Source: Mytilinidion resinicola
Taxonomy: Eukaryota; Ascomycota; Dothideomycetes; Mytilinidiales; Mytilinidiaceae
Direction: 5' to 3'
Length of the DNA: 64,000 nt
Assembly (NCBI RefSeq): GCF_010093595.1
Contig: NW_022985439.1
Location: 2,562,479-2,626,478, forward strand
Below the pieces are notes generated by a model, which saw only the letters and a program-made list of their open reading frames with translations, was not told where the DNA came from and ran no database searches. This document shows, one piece after another, positions 8,244 through 19,371 of this stretch. The translations under genes and the position numbers were made by a program. Numbering within the stretch: the stretch's first letter is position 1; every line of letters begins with the position of its first letter.

Positions 8244-11017
8244 TCAGGTGACCACCCAATTCGTACTCGCCTGTGACACATCTATGAAATCAATCCCAGC
8301 ATCAACCTTGCGGTCATCAGTTGGCCTCTTAGCCCGTACGATCGCAGAGCACAACGACTGTACCCAGTACCGTTTCCCAGGTCCCACGGATTTGCGCCCA
8401 ACCATTGCCAGGAACTCCTGAGAGCTGGTCTCTCCCAATGGCCTCTGCACGATCAGGACGTACTCTCTATCATACGCCCACTCAACGTCGTTCTCCGCAA
8501 CGAAGACCACATACTTGTACGACATAACCTCGGCGGTTATTTCGACGCTGGGAGCCTTCTGAACCTCCTCGACAATTGGTGCAGCGACAGCCTTTCCAAA
8601 CCCACCCAACTTGCCTTTGCCAAGAGTCGGGACCTTGCCAAAGGAAGGAACTTTGGGCATTGTCGGCATTGCCGGTGCTTTGAAGTAGGCCGTCGGGAGG
8701 GGAGAGTAGGCGAGGCCGAATCTTCGTTCCGCCATATTGATCGTCAGTCCATGCGTCTTTGAGGAGAATCTGATGATGTAGCCTGGATAATCGACGGGTA
8801 AGCCGACCGTCGGAAGAAGAATCGTCTTATCGTTCAAGACCATCGACATGAGGCGGCGATCGATGCCAAGCTTGCGAGGTATGTACTTGTTGATGTTGAC
8901 TTTCATGTTCAAAGCGCTAACCTCAACATGTATATCGTTCAGAGCTAAATTGCTGTAGTCTTCGATTTTGGAGTCTTTCGAATCGTCGATGTCTCCTAGG
9001 CCTGAAGATCGGTGGCCCAGCAGGGATACTGGAGCCCAGCGGAACCCGGGAATGGTAAGCCGCTTGTAGTTGTTAAAAATGATGCCTTGGCGGAAACGGC
9101 CGATCTCTTCTAGGAACGCCCTCATTCGCAGCTCTGCTGTTTGCTTTCGGCTCTTCTCGACTTCCAGTTTGGCATAGGTTTTGACAGTCAATCCAATGAC
9201 AGAGGCCACACAAAGAAGTTCATCGTCGATGTTCGTGGTCGATCGATATCCCAGCGAATCAGCCAGATGTCCGTACAAGATCCACTTGTTATCTTGAGGA
9301 ATGCGCCCTTCTTGAATGCCGTTCACAATCGTTTTAACGGTGGTGTAGTAGAAGCTAGTCTTCCCCGAGGCCTGAAGTGGGAATCCGATCGGATAACCTT
9401 GATATGCCATCTTCTTTTGAAACTCTTTGGCCAGGTCATCCACGTCAGGTAGCTTCAGTGGCTTGTCTTGGAGCTGGTAGTAAACTTCGCGGGCAAGGAA
9501 TCCTTCTTGGTGGGTCCAGAGGCGGCGAGACCACCCTGATGCGTATATACGGTAGCATATTTCGCTCACTGAAGCTGTCGATGGGATTGACATCAGCCAT
9601 GGATCGATGATCAACACTGCTACGCTTTCGCCGTAGATCTCGCGCATTGACTGGATGCTCTTCTTCTTGTAAGATTTGCTTTCGTCGTCAGTGCCAACAA
9701 TGCAGCAAAGGGTATCCATCCAGAAACCTGGGCTTGAGTGCTGCCTTGTTGGTGGCAGGCAGTCCGCGCAAAGTTTGTCAACCAGATTCTGAATCATTTC
9801 TAGTTGACAGTATGGAAGGGAGTTGTCGAAAGGATTTCCCTTTCCATCCGCCCATCTATCGAGAGTAAGCCAGTAATTTATACTGATAGAAACATAGGGA
9901 CTTACACGTGTGAGATGGCTACAAATGGGGGGATCTTGGCACTATCCTCCTCGTACGAGTCTTTTCGGTGTCCGTACGTTGTGAGACCCTTTTGCTCGGA
10001 ATCCCATCTCAGGACGGGCAAATGGCCCGCATCCATGGTATCTTTGATCGCTTCCCTAAGGGATGCGGGGCTTTTGCCGTATTCAGGATACACATGCCCC
10101 AGAAATTTGGGCTCGGGCTCGTAGTCATCCTCGTGGCAGTTGGGGTCATGCTGAGTCTCGTAAGTCCCGTCAGCCACTCTTGCTTCGCACGCACGATCAG
10201 TGCAAGCATAATGGCGGTCAAGTTCTTCGAGCGCGCGGCCTGTTGCCGCGGCGATATAATTCTGGCCATCGATGTCAAAGTCTTCCATTATCATCGCTGC
10301 ATCGGACTTGCACCACTTCCTCTGGATGCGTTGGTATAAGAGCATGGAATTGGTGACTGGCCATCGGTCCCCATTGCCTGGCTTGTTGTATATGGCGAAT
10401 GCAGCCTTGCGGAGCGTGAAAGCAACTGCGATAATGGCCGTTGTCGTTTCATCTGCGACCGACCACAGGACCTTTCCATACTGGTGGATAGACCGGTGAT
10501 CTTTTCCGCCCGCACAATGGTAATCCACGATCTTGCCCACATGGTCAAGAAGTCTTATCGCCCCGTCAAAAACTGTTTCGTCTCTTGATGCTGTATGCTT
10601 TTCCCTCCACCGCTTGATCAAATCCGGCAGCTTGGCGGTCGTGATCAGGCGCGCCGTCTGCGGCTTATGGACGGCCTTCCTCGTAATTGGAGCCAGGAAA
10701 TCACTAGTCTTTACTTCAATCCCGCTGAGGGCGAACACCTCGATGATGAGGCCGAAGAAAAGCCACGTCTGAAAGAATTTGTCGAGTTCCCAGGGCTCGC
10801 GGATCTTATCCTCTTCGCCTTCTACGACTCCTCCGAGGAGGTCCTCGCTTTGCTGAGGCTGCGCCCATACCTCATCGTAGGCCCAACCAACTCTCTTGTA
10901 GAACTCGGGGTATGCGAAACCCTTATCGGGTATGTTTTCGTAATGTTCAGTCTCTGGGCAATCGTACGCCAACTTCATCCAGGGCTTCGCGCCTTCCGGA
11001 AGGACGAGATGATCCAT
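8244..11017 (-). CDS. HET-domain (heterokaryon incompatibility) protein
   Basis: A two-exon gene of 907 residues: exon 1 is 11017-9906 and exon 2 is 9855-8244. The 50-nt intron (9856-9905) has GTAAGT and a GATAG acceptor. The splice joins ISHV to WADGKGNPFDNSLP, rebuilding the first HET block ISHVW (res. 368-372). Further HET blocks are FWMDTLC (415-421) and the R-R-L-W-T-H-Q-E-G segment (about 481-489). The roughly 365 residues before the domain and 420 after it have no known domain; the start MDHLVLPEGAKPW resembles other large HET proteins. Family knowledge: HET proteins trigger cell death when unlike strains fuse, often paired with a second polymorphic locus. The gene is divergent from a multi-pass membrane protein (12004-13417), a possible partner. 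Confidence 0.88.
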
Positions 11018-12003
11018 GGGTTGTAGTCAGCCTCGTCGGAGCTTCTGTACAAGATTGATTATGGCGGCAGAAAAGCCAGCTTTCGAAAAAGATCTGGAAG
11101 AGGTAGTAACTTTGTAAGAAGGGAAGTGCTTATATTTATGCTGATTTAAAGGGCGCCGAACGCAACCGGTGGCAGGATGTCTACAGTTTTGGCTCAGAAG
11201 ATTTTTCCAAAATAATCTTTGTGCAGCACCTCCTCGAGCGAGTGGGTTGCAGTACAGCTGTAGCTGCCCGCCGAAAGATCAAAATCCATGCTGAGAGTAC
11301 GATACTCTCGCCCGGACCTGCCGGCTGTAGCCAGCCTTCACGGCAGTCAGCAGATGTCCGAAATGCAACCTGCCCCAAAAGGGAGGCGTGTGGGCACGAA
11401 CACCACGAATACGGCTGCAAAACCACGATGTGGCAGGAGAGTATTGGTTGTCGATTCATGGCGCAGAAGAGATGCCAGCTGAACCTCTGATCGTCGCTGT
11501 CAAGGTGCTGTTGAAAGACGGGGATAGGCGACTTTGCTCCACCTCGTCTAAAATGGACCAATCACGTTGAGTGCAGTGTGCGAGGTCTTGCAGCTTCAAA
11601 GGCCATCGACCGTTGAACTAGAAGATTTAGTGGATGCCCCAGACGTTGAATCGTTAGGCCCAGCCCGCGGCCTAGTAGTGTTTTATACATCGTTTCTCTC
11701 CTAACCTCCAAAGAAGAGGTGGAAGATTAGCTGGAAGTTGGAGACGATATGGTTTCTGGGCGTTCAGTGCTTGTGCGTGGTGCAAGGGTAGCTTTTAGCT
11801 GTTACCAATCCGTCGGAACGTGGCTTGCGTGGAATAGCTGAACCCCGGTACGTGACGGAGGAGTCCTTTGCGAGGGTGTAAATCCCTGGTCGTGGTTTTT
11901 GATTGTTCAAGCACGGAAAACACTATGCGCAGAAGCAAAGAGTGGCTGCAAAATTGTTGCACTCTCACCACCCAACTTCTCTCATACGGACTCTGAGCAC
12001 ACC
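11018..12003. other. Intergenic between HET and membrane-protein genes
   Basis: 985 bp between divergent genes; it should contain both promoters. A TATA-like CTTATATTTATG lies near 11128, upstream of the HET gene. Overlapping 60-126 codon frames at 11181-11570 on both strands are mutual shadows with no recognisable protein. Confidence 0.5.
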
Positions 12004-13417
12004 ATGCCGCCGTTCCACAAGCACCGAGAATTCGACCTGAATGCACCGTCTGCCGCATTCAAGGCCGAGTGGGCGAGCCCAACCAACTATGCTTTCACGA
12101 TCCTCCTCCTTCTGGGTGGCGATGTTGTTTCCAGAGCTCTCGCACAGCTAGCTGGAGGACGCATTACGCCGGTGGCCTTCTCATTCGGTATGTCCTTTTG
12201 CATTTGCGCAACTCGCACGAGAGATGCTCCACATGTTTGCAGCCTCGATGTTCTTCGCAACGAATCGTACTTATGAAGAGCGATGCCTTGTCTGATTTCC
12301 ATCATCCCATAGCACCGGCTCCCCTTTACTAATATGCGTTACAGGTTGGGTATCTTATGCCACCTCCGCCATCAACTCCGCAATTGGAGAGAACAAGTTG
12401 ATGCCCGGTGCCGACACGCCCTGTACCGTCATCAACGCAGAGAACGGACAATCACGTGGTAACGGCTCTTGGGTCCTTGGTCGAACAATGCGCGATTTCG
12501 AATACTGGATGGGCGACCCAGTAAGAGAGAAAGTCAAGGAACTCAAGAACAGCAAATGGCAGTATGACAAAGACCAAGCCGTATCGAAAGGGCTGGATCC
12601 TAGCAAGGTCGAATTCCCGGCACATGCTGGCCTGGTCGTCTCGGTCTGGAAGTTCGATGCGGACAAGAAGGACCAGTTCCAAAAGCCAGGACGGGATCTG
12701 TTGTTCTGGTCCGGCATCGTCGTTGCTATTATCCAATTGGGTGTTTCCCTGATCCCTTTGGGTGTTTATGGCAATTGGGGCGTGTTCCTTGTGACAGCCT
12801 CCGCCATACTCCTATGCCTTCTGACTGGCTGCCAGCGGCAGTGGCGCCGGGAGAAATGGGCGTGTCGGCAGATCGAACCGGGAAAGAAGAGAACGTATCT
12901 CATGACGAGAGGAAATGGCGCACAGCATGCCATCGTCGTCGAATGTGATGGATGTGGCCTGAACCTAGAAGACCTGTGCACTGGCTTCGACAACCTCGAT
13001 TCTCCGGCCATCTCAAAAACTACTCGATTCGGCATGATTATCTTGGGCGTGCTGTGGGTGATCTTACTCATTACAAGCTCAGCCCTTACAGACCAGTCTT
13101 GGTTTCTCATCGCGGTTGGCGGCATAGGGATGCTGCAGAACATGTTTGTCGCTGGCTGGAGCAGGAAACCCGAAGCCCTCGGTCTCCCGCTCAAGTTTAC
13201 CACAGTGATTGGGAGTCCGAAGGTAATTACGGCAATCATCGAAGCCGAACGAGCTTTTCCTACAGTTGGCCGTGCTTTGGTGGGGACCTTCTTCCCAGGT
13301 GGCCTCTTTCCCAGGGAAGAGAAAGAGCTTGCCGCCATAGAGGCTGAGGCTAAGGAGAAGAAACGACAGATGAAGGAGGCAAAGAATCTGAGCGAAGTCA
13401 AGAATAGTATGCTATAA
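12004..13417 (+). CDS. Multi-pass membrane protein, function unknown
   Basis: A two-exon gene of 418 residues: exons 12004-12187 and 12345-13417. The 157-nt intron (12188-12344) has GTATGT, TTACTAAT and TTACAG. The splice restores FSFG-WVSYATSAIN. Exon 1 has one membrane segment (YAFTILLLLGGDVVSRALA). Exon 2 has a pair at about res. 180-222 (WSGIVVAIIQLGVSLIPL, then WGVFLVTASAILLCLLTG) and a pair at about res. 285-335 (GMIILGVLWVILLITSSAL, then WFLIAVGGIGMLQNMFVAG). A soluble loop of about 100 residues follows the first segment, and the tail is a charged coiled-coil-like stretch (EEKELAAIEAEAKEKK). This looks like a fungal membrane family often annotated only as hypothetical. Its position divergent from a HET gene suggests, without proving, a recognition role. 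Confidence 0.75.
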
Positions 13418-14255
13418 ATCTGTCACTTAGTAATCGCGCTTAGACACCTCGGGGAATCCGTTGAACATCAGCTTAGTCGCAGGTCGATGACTGCGTTGGT
13501 TCTTTCTTTTCCAGTCTCCTACGGATAATAAAAACCTCATGTTCTCCCTGTCTCAATTCTCTTCAATGCGGAAAGTTTGCCAATGCTCTACAATTTGCAG
13601 GATGCTTATCAACGTCTAACGTCTGGATCGGAACTGGAAGCGAATTCTGCTATGCTACAATGCCTCGTCGCAGAAATCCGTACACCTGCTTGCCACTGTC
13701 TATGGGGCTTCAACGTACGAAAAGAAGTGGATACACTTTCAATCTGCGTAGACCCTGTTGTCGCTGTCTGGGGTAGTCTCATGAGTTTACCAGTTGTCCA
13801 AAATGCCGAAGTTCTCTCTTGTTCGGAATGTGGAGAATATTATGAAGCTCTTCATGCAGCGCCAAACGAGTATACGGATTTCTATCACGAGGCATTGTAA
13901 TAGCACTTAGTGCACTTCGGACCACCTTTACGTGCACTTCCGCGTCTACTTCTAATTTCATGGGAAGCAAACTGCTGTGTCAGCACATTCAGCATGTCAA
14001 AGCGGCGCTCTACTTACATCAGGAAGAGAGCTAGCGTTTACTCTTATCTCAATCACCAATCAAAATGCGGAGCGCAGATGCTCCCGCCCTCAAGGTTCCG
14101 GCCACAGCCCCCAAGGGCCATAGATGCATGTGCATATGGAGCATATTTCAAAGCGCCGTCATAGAGTTAGGGCTTGGTAATCACCCAGGAGCTTACTATT
14201 CCTTCGCTCTGTCGGTCTTTCGGACTGGAATGGGCGTACGGTGGTATCCGCGCGG
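13418..14255. other. Intergenic; possible MITE relic
   Basis: About 840 bp with no supportable gene. The 107-codon frame at 13577-13900 has no family content and overlaps a short stretch (13681-13718) that resembles one arm of the MITE described at 14256-14469. Confidence 0.5.
13681..13718 (+). repeat. Degenerate match to the MITE left arm
   Basis: The stretch beginning TACACCTGCTTGCCACTG and continuing through GGGGCTTCAACGTA resembles the inner part of the left arms of the MITEs at 14256 and 31571. No matching right arm is visible, so it would be a relic or a chance match. Confidence 0.3.
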
Positions 14256-14469
14256 GGCATGGAAAAGGTGGCACACTCATCAAGTACTCTGCCCGTATAT
14301 ACACCTGTTTGCCACTGCTTGGGTTGCCTCAATGTATTTTCAGGAATTTAAAAAAGATAGATGCTCTTCGCTTTGGGTTATGTGGAAACTTGTTGAAGCA
14401 CTTCCTGCAGTGGTAAACAGGTGTACATACGGGCAGAGTACTTGATGAGTGTGCCACTTTTTTCGTGCC
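14256..14469. mobile_element. MITE-like long-inverted-repeat element, copy A
   Basis: A 214-bp almost fully palindromic element. The left arm starts GGCATGGAAAAGGTGGCAC and the right arm ends GTGCCACTTTTTTCGTGCC. The arms pair over at least 60 bp with about five differences, all transitions. They continue more loosely into a centre of about 50 bp (AGGAATTTAAAAAAGATAG and flanks). The element has no coding capacity. A second copy lies at 31571-31766 with the same order of segments, which shows it is a dispersed repeat. I could not identify a clean target-site duplication. RNA from it would fold into a long hairpin. Confidence 0.75.
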
Positions 14470-14653
14470 TAGCGTGGTAGCATACGCGAATTCTATATAA
14501 GAGTGGCCGCCCGAGCCTGCAACTCTTACCTAGACATTCCATCCATTCTCAACCCTTAACTCTCAGTCTCAGTGGACTCTCAGATACCATCCCTTCTTAC
14601 TATATCACTATCTCAGCTCTATCACCTCTAAATTCCCCACTCAATCTTCCAAA

Positions 14654-15414
14654 ATGACTAAACCTATCCTCCTCGTCCTCGGCGCCGGCGCCAACATCGG
14701 CGCAGCCCTCTCCGCCAAATTCAGCGCCGCCGGCTACCGCATCGCCCTCGCCGCGCGCAGTCTCAGCGACGGCCTGACCTCTGCCGGCCACCTCAACATC
14801 AAAATCGACCTCGCCGACCCGGCCGCCATCCCGGCCGCCTTCTCAAAGGTCAAAAAGGAGTTCGGCACTCCCAACATCGTGATCTACAACGCCGCGAACA
14901 CGTCGCCGCCGCCAGATCCCAAGAACATGTTCTCGATCGAGACCGCGACGCTAGAGAAAGACGTGAAGCTCATGACGATCAGCGCGTACGCCGCGGCGAG
15001 GGAGGCGGTGGCGGGCTTTGAGAGTCTGGGAAAGGAGCAGGGGACGAAGGCGTTTATTTACACGGGGAATATACTCAATACGTTCATCATGTCGACGCCG
15101 TACGTGCTTACGCTGGGAGTGGGGAAGGCGGGGGCCGCGTATTGGGTCGGGGCGGCGAGTGAGTTGTATAAGGAGAAGGGGTTTAAGTGAGTTTTTTTCC
15201 TTCGCTCTGATTCTGTTGGTTTGAGGCAGGGGGGATGTTTGCTAATGAGGGCAGGTTTTACTATGCAGACGAGCGTAAGCCAGATGGTGGATCCAAGGGT
15301 GCGGGGATTGACGGGCCGGCGCATGCGGATTTCTACTTCCAGCTCGCGACGGAGGAGGTCAGTGTGCCGTGGGATGCGACATTTGTGGCGGGGAAGGGGT
15401 ATACGAAATTTTAG
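14654..15414 (+). CDS. Short-chain dehydrogenase/reductase-like protein
   Basis: A two-exon gene of 230 residues: exons 14654-15186 and 15255-15414. The 68-nt intron (15187-15254) has GTGAGT, GCTAATG and GGGCAG. The N-terminus has the Rossmann nucleotide-binding signature VLGAGANIGAAL (res. 8-19) and the IYNAANT block (res. 78-83, equivalent to NNAG). At the active site the usual YxxxK is not seen: the lysine in GVGKAG (K158) is preceded at -4 by Leu154, and the nearest Tyr is Y150. Exon 2 supplies FYYADERKPDGG and a C-terminus FVAGKGYTKF. It probably binds NAD(P), but it may be a non-catalytic or altered member; the substrate is unknown. A 5' leader of roughly 150 bp with a TATATAAG at about 14495 lies just after the MITE. 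Confidence 0.78.
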
Positions 15415-16073
15415 ATTGCTGCGTGGTAGTCGTGGTTTTCTTTCTTCCTTGACTAATTGCTGCAAAGGGGTCAAATTAGTTGTGTAGTTGACTCCAAATT
15501 TAGAATGATACGGACAAAATGTTCTTCTTTTATGTTCTCCGATAGTGCTTCAATAAGCAGACTTCTGCCATCTATTGGTCATTCCGTGATGAGCGTCTAT
15601 CAGTGCGGTAATATCAGGTTGATGTCGAGACGGCGGCGGGTAGCTAGGCCCAATATGGCATCTGGTCAAGGGTGGTCGTGCATTAGCTTTCCTTTCACGT
15701 GAGCTGTCACCTGGACGCGACATATTCTAATCGATAAAGTAGCCTGAATTCCCTGGAACAAAAGGCTAGACAAGAGGAATACTTCCATATCACCCTCTTG
15801 CTAGGTGTTCGGATTCGTCATTCAATTCATAATGGCGCCACAGAGGTGAGTGGTGGTATCACGTGATGGAGCCCAGCAAAGTCTAACTGAAAGACGTTAG
15901 GCCATGATTAGTCTTCGGTCTCCTTTGGCGATAGGTAGGGCTCACGATTTATCATCAAGACCGCCAACATGACCACGGAATTATTTCCTCCTACGCCAAC
16001 GGTCTTTTCTCATAATGCAAAGTATCAGAAACCATGAATAAACGTAGAACTCTTCTCCACCCAACTATCAACC
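15415..16073. promoter_or_regulatory. Intergenic / promoter region with CACGTG motifs
   Basis: About 660 bp upstream of the transcription-factor-like gene. It contains a TCACGTGA palindrome at 15859-15866 and another CACGTG near 15697, candidate bHLH (CBF1/PHO4-type) sites. No gene was recognised. Confidence 0.35.
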
Positions 16074-17755
16074 ATGTCTACTACTCATCGGAAGCCAGAG
16101 AGCAAGAACAACACCAAGCGCGCCCTCCAATTCATCAACATCTCCACTCCAGAAGACACCCAAGACCCTTCAGCCCGCCGCAAAGCCCACCAACATGCCA
16201 TGCGTGATATCGGCCTATCGCGCCGCAAGCCGCGAAAGAAACGCGGTGTTACTGACATCCCCCTCGATCTCACACATTTCTATTCTGCCATCTCAAACCA
16301 CAATACATATCTCCCAAGTCGTACATCTCTACCCGTCTCTATCTCTCCATACCAGCCCCTCAGCCTCGGCCAAGGCGAAATCGACCCCTTCCTCCCCTAC
16401 CCCATCCCCCTCACGCCCTCCATCCGCGAGCTGGTCGCCCACATCTTCCGCAACGACGCCGCCGGCTGCTTGCGCGCGCTGCGGGACGACTGGTTTCCAG
16501 TCGGTCTGGCGAGCACGGTGTCCTTCCATCTCGTGCTGTCGAACTCGGCGATGAGCCTAGCTTATCTACGGGTTAAGAGCGGAGGCGGTGAGAAGGGGAT
16601 GGCGGTGGGCGATAGCGAGAGGAGCTTGAAGCATCTCGGAAACGCGATCCGGGGATTGAGTAGTGAGTTGGCGGACGAGAAGTTTAGGGGGAGCGACGAG
16701 GCGGTGGGCGCTGTGGCGGGGTTTTTGTGCCATGATGTATGTTACGAGCGCGCTTCCCTAATGCCAATTCGATCTTTTGCGACCTTTCGAGCTGGTTTGA
16801 TGTGATACTAATGTTTTAGAATAGGCAGCGGTCGGCCAGCGAGACAGCTGGCTCAAGCACCGCGAGGGCCTGAAAAACGTGCTTGATTTCCGGGGTGGTA
16901 TAGATGCTATAAGCAGCAACAAGAGTCTGCGGACGACGATATCTTGGTATAGAAACCCACCTACCTCCAACCCCCCTTGCATAAGAGCAATCTGCCAAAG
17001 GGCTTCTCAGGGTCGAGCTCCGCGGCGCCTACACCTGGAACCTCCGCCCCCAATTCCCCCTCCCACCCGCCTGGACCTCCCTCTGCCCCCATCTCTCACC
17101 TTTCCAACCTCAGGCACCCAGCTCCAACCACCCCATCCTAGCAGCCTGCACCCAGCTCTTCACCCCCTCATCCCCCTTCCTCTCCATTTTCTCTGACCTC
17201 ATCGACTTCTCAGTCTCCACATCCTCCACCTCCGCTGCACAGGGCCCAGAGTTCTGGATGAAAGCCACCGACGGTGGCGGCTGGCCCGGCGTGCTCGCCC
17301 ACCGCCTCCTCTCGTGGTGCCCGTTCGATGACCTTACGACGCACAGCGCCAACCGCAAGCATATCGAGGAGTGCTGCCGGCTGGCGTGTCTACTGTACAT
17401 CGCGCCGGTATGGCGGAAGTTCGGGACCGGGCCTGTGCTGACGGCGGCGCTGGTTGAGAAGCTAGTCGCGCAGTTGAGGGGGATGTCGGATTTGGGTGGT
17501 GATTGGGGCGCGTTGTGGGAGTTGGAGGTGTGGGTTTTGGTTATGGCGGGGATGGGAGTTGAGGAGGGGGCTGTGAAGATGGGGGAGATTGTGGGGTTGT
17601 TAGTGGAGGTCATGAGGGAGAGGGGATTGCGAGGGTGGGAGGGGGTGCTGGATGTTGCGAAGGGAGTGGTGTGGATTGCGGATGTGTTTGATGGGAGCGT
17701 TGGGGGATTGGGGGAGGTTGTTAGCGGTAGGTTTGTGGAGAATCGATGTTGTTAA
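16074..17755 (+). CDS. Fungal transcription-factor-domain protein lacking a zinc cluster
   Basis: A three-exon gene of 509 residues: exons 16074-16736, 16825-16946 and 17011-17755. Introns are 88 nt (GTATGT, ACTAAT, AATAG) and 64 nt (GTATAG, TTCTCAG). The spliced protein reads as a Fungal_trans_2-type regulatory domain: the DSWLKHREGLKNVLDFRGGIDA block bridging exons 1-2, then SWVELRGAYTWNLRPQFP across intron 2, a layout typical of that family. The N-terminus is basic (SRRKPRKKRG, res. 49-58) and has no Zn2Cys6 cluster, so it may regulate without its own DNA-binding domain or bind by another route. The 3' half is strongly G-biased, unlike the C-rich 5' half of exon 3. The exact C-terminus is uncertain because a short GTAGGT lies near the stop. 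Confidence 0.72.
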
Positions 17756-19371
17756 TTCAGGACTTATCTGTTGAAATTTGAGTGTAGTATGGAATCCCTT
17801 GTCAGGCTATCTGATCTTGGCACTTGTAGAAGTAGGAGCAAAACTCACTTGCGAATGCCGCGAGAAATAGCGACCGATAGATGAGAGGGTTATATCTTGA
17901 GATGAGAAACAAGCTCTCTCTAGTAGGCAAAATACTATGGTCTCTTTCTTTCTTTGCTTAAACAGATGAGAAAGGGCAAACTGGTGGTTAATGGAGAGGT
18001 ATAGTTCACGCACACGTGAAAAGGGGCTAGAAAATGGAAGTGGAAACCGCCTTTAGAAGCTGCTTGACAAGGAGACGGCGCAGTATCAATAGCGATGAGA
18101 TGTGTTCCTTCCCTCCATCGATTGATTCTTTTGTAATTGTTGTATGCCCAGGCTCCAAAGCGGAAATGGACTTTGGTGGGTCGTTTTGAGCTAGGACAAC
18201 ATTACGCACATGAGAATCTTCAATCTGTCCAGTGATATTTGACGAGAAGTCTACGCTGGAGGGTCGAGTACGATCAAAGCGGGTAGGCGGAACTCGGCAA
18301 GGCTTTGCGCAAGGTTGACCGCCATGTGGTATGGCGGTGGCTCATGTCTGAGGTCTGGACGCGACCTCGTGTTCGTATGCCTAGCGAGGCGGTCTCAATT
18401 GCCGAAAAAGTACATAGAAAGAGAGGTTGTAATATAGGAGGCGCACATGAGAAATACGTACCACAAAATACCCTCTCGTTGACCCGTTGGCCGAGTCGCG
18501 TGCAAGCAAAGTGGAGAGGTCGTACCTGGATAAGCGCCTAGAATGCCTGTACTACTCCGTCTTTTGCGCCACGATGCTCTTTGATTGAGGCGCAATGAAC
18601 AGGCCAGGGAGGCTCGAAGTTACGGAAAGGACGGCAGAAGATGGGTTGCGTGAATGGAGCAGTTGGAAGCGTGGAGTTGGATAGACGTGTTGGTCGGCGT
18701 GGAGTTTGGCCAATTGCAAGCGCTCTTGCGACAAATAGGCGCCCGACTTGGCAGCACGGCCCACGCCGCGTAGAGAGCTGCCAGGGCTGCTATCGTGGTG
18801 TTGAACAACTCACAACGACCCCAGCGGGAGCTTTGAGAGGCTTTCCAGCACTGCGCCCATCTCGATCCCCGCCAAACACCCCAAACAAACTCTCCTGTCC
18901 ACGGCCTGCTGGTGCCTCAGGTGCTGGGCCAGCTTGCCCGTCCCGAGTACGCTCACCTCCGCCTCTCAGCCGCCGCCTCCACCACCCACCTGCCTGTTCA
19001 ATGAGTCTCCCACCCTGACTTAGCTTCTAGACCTCGAGAAAACTCATCGCGCATTCATAAGTAGACCAGCTGGACTTTCGCCCTCGTCGCGAGCATCCTT
19101 TGCTTCTCGTTTGGCTCCCCGAACGCCGCAGAGCCTGTACGCCTCGAAATCCTCACCGGAACGCCCTCCCCCACGCCTCGCTCCGCCTTCCTTCAGGACA
19201 CTTCAGGACATAGCCTCGTGGCATCTGGCGTGGATATTCCTTCAGCGAGGCATGGGACAGACATCAGCCTCTTGGATATACTGGAGGCTCCATCATGAGG
19301 TTATGAGGACCATCTCCGCCCTCGCATCACTCTGAGGCGCAACCACCAGAACTCTATCCGTGCTTTGAATC
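17756..19371. other. Intergenic; BCK1 upstream region
   Basis: 1.6 kb without a supportable gene. The last 500 bp are pyrimidine-rich and probably hold the promoter and long leader of the MAPKKK gene. A small direct repeat (CTTCAGGACA twice) lies at about 19191-19210. Short minus-strand frames have no recognisable content. Confidence 0.5.
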
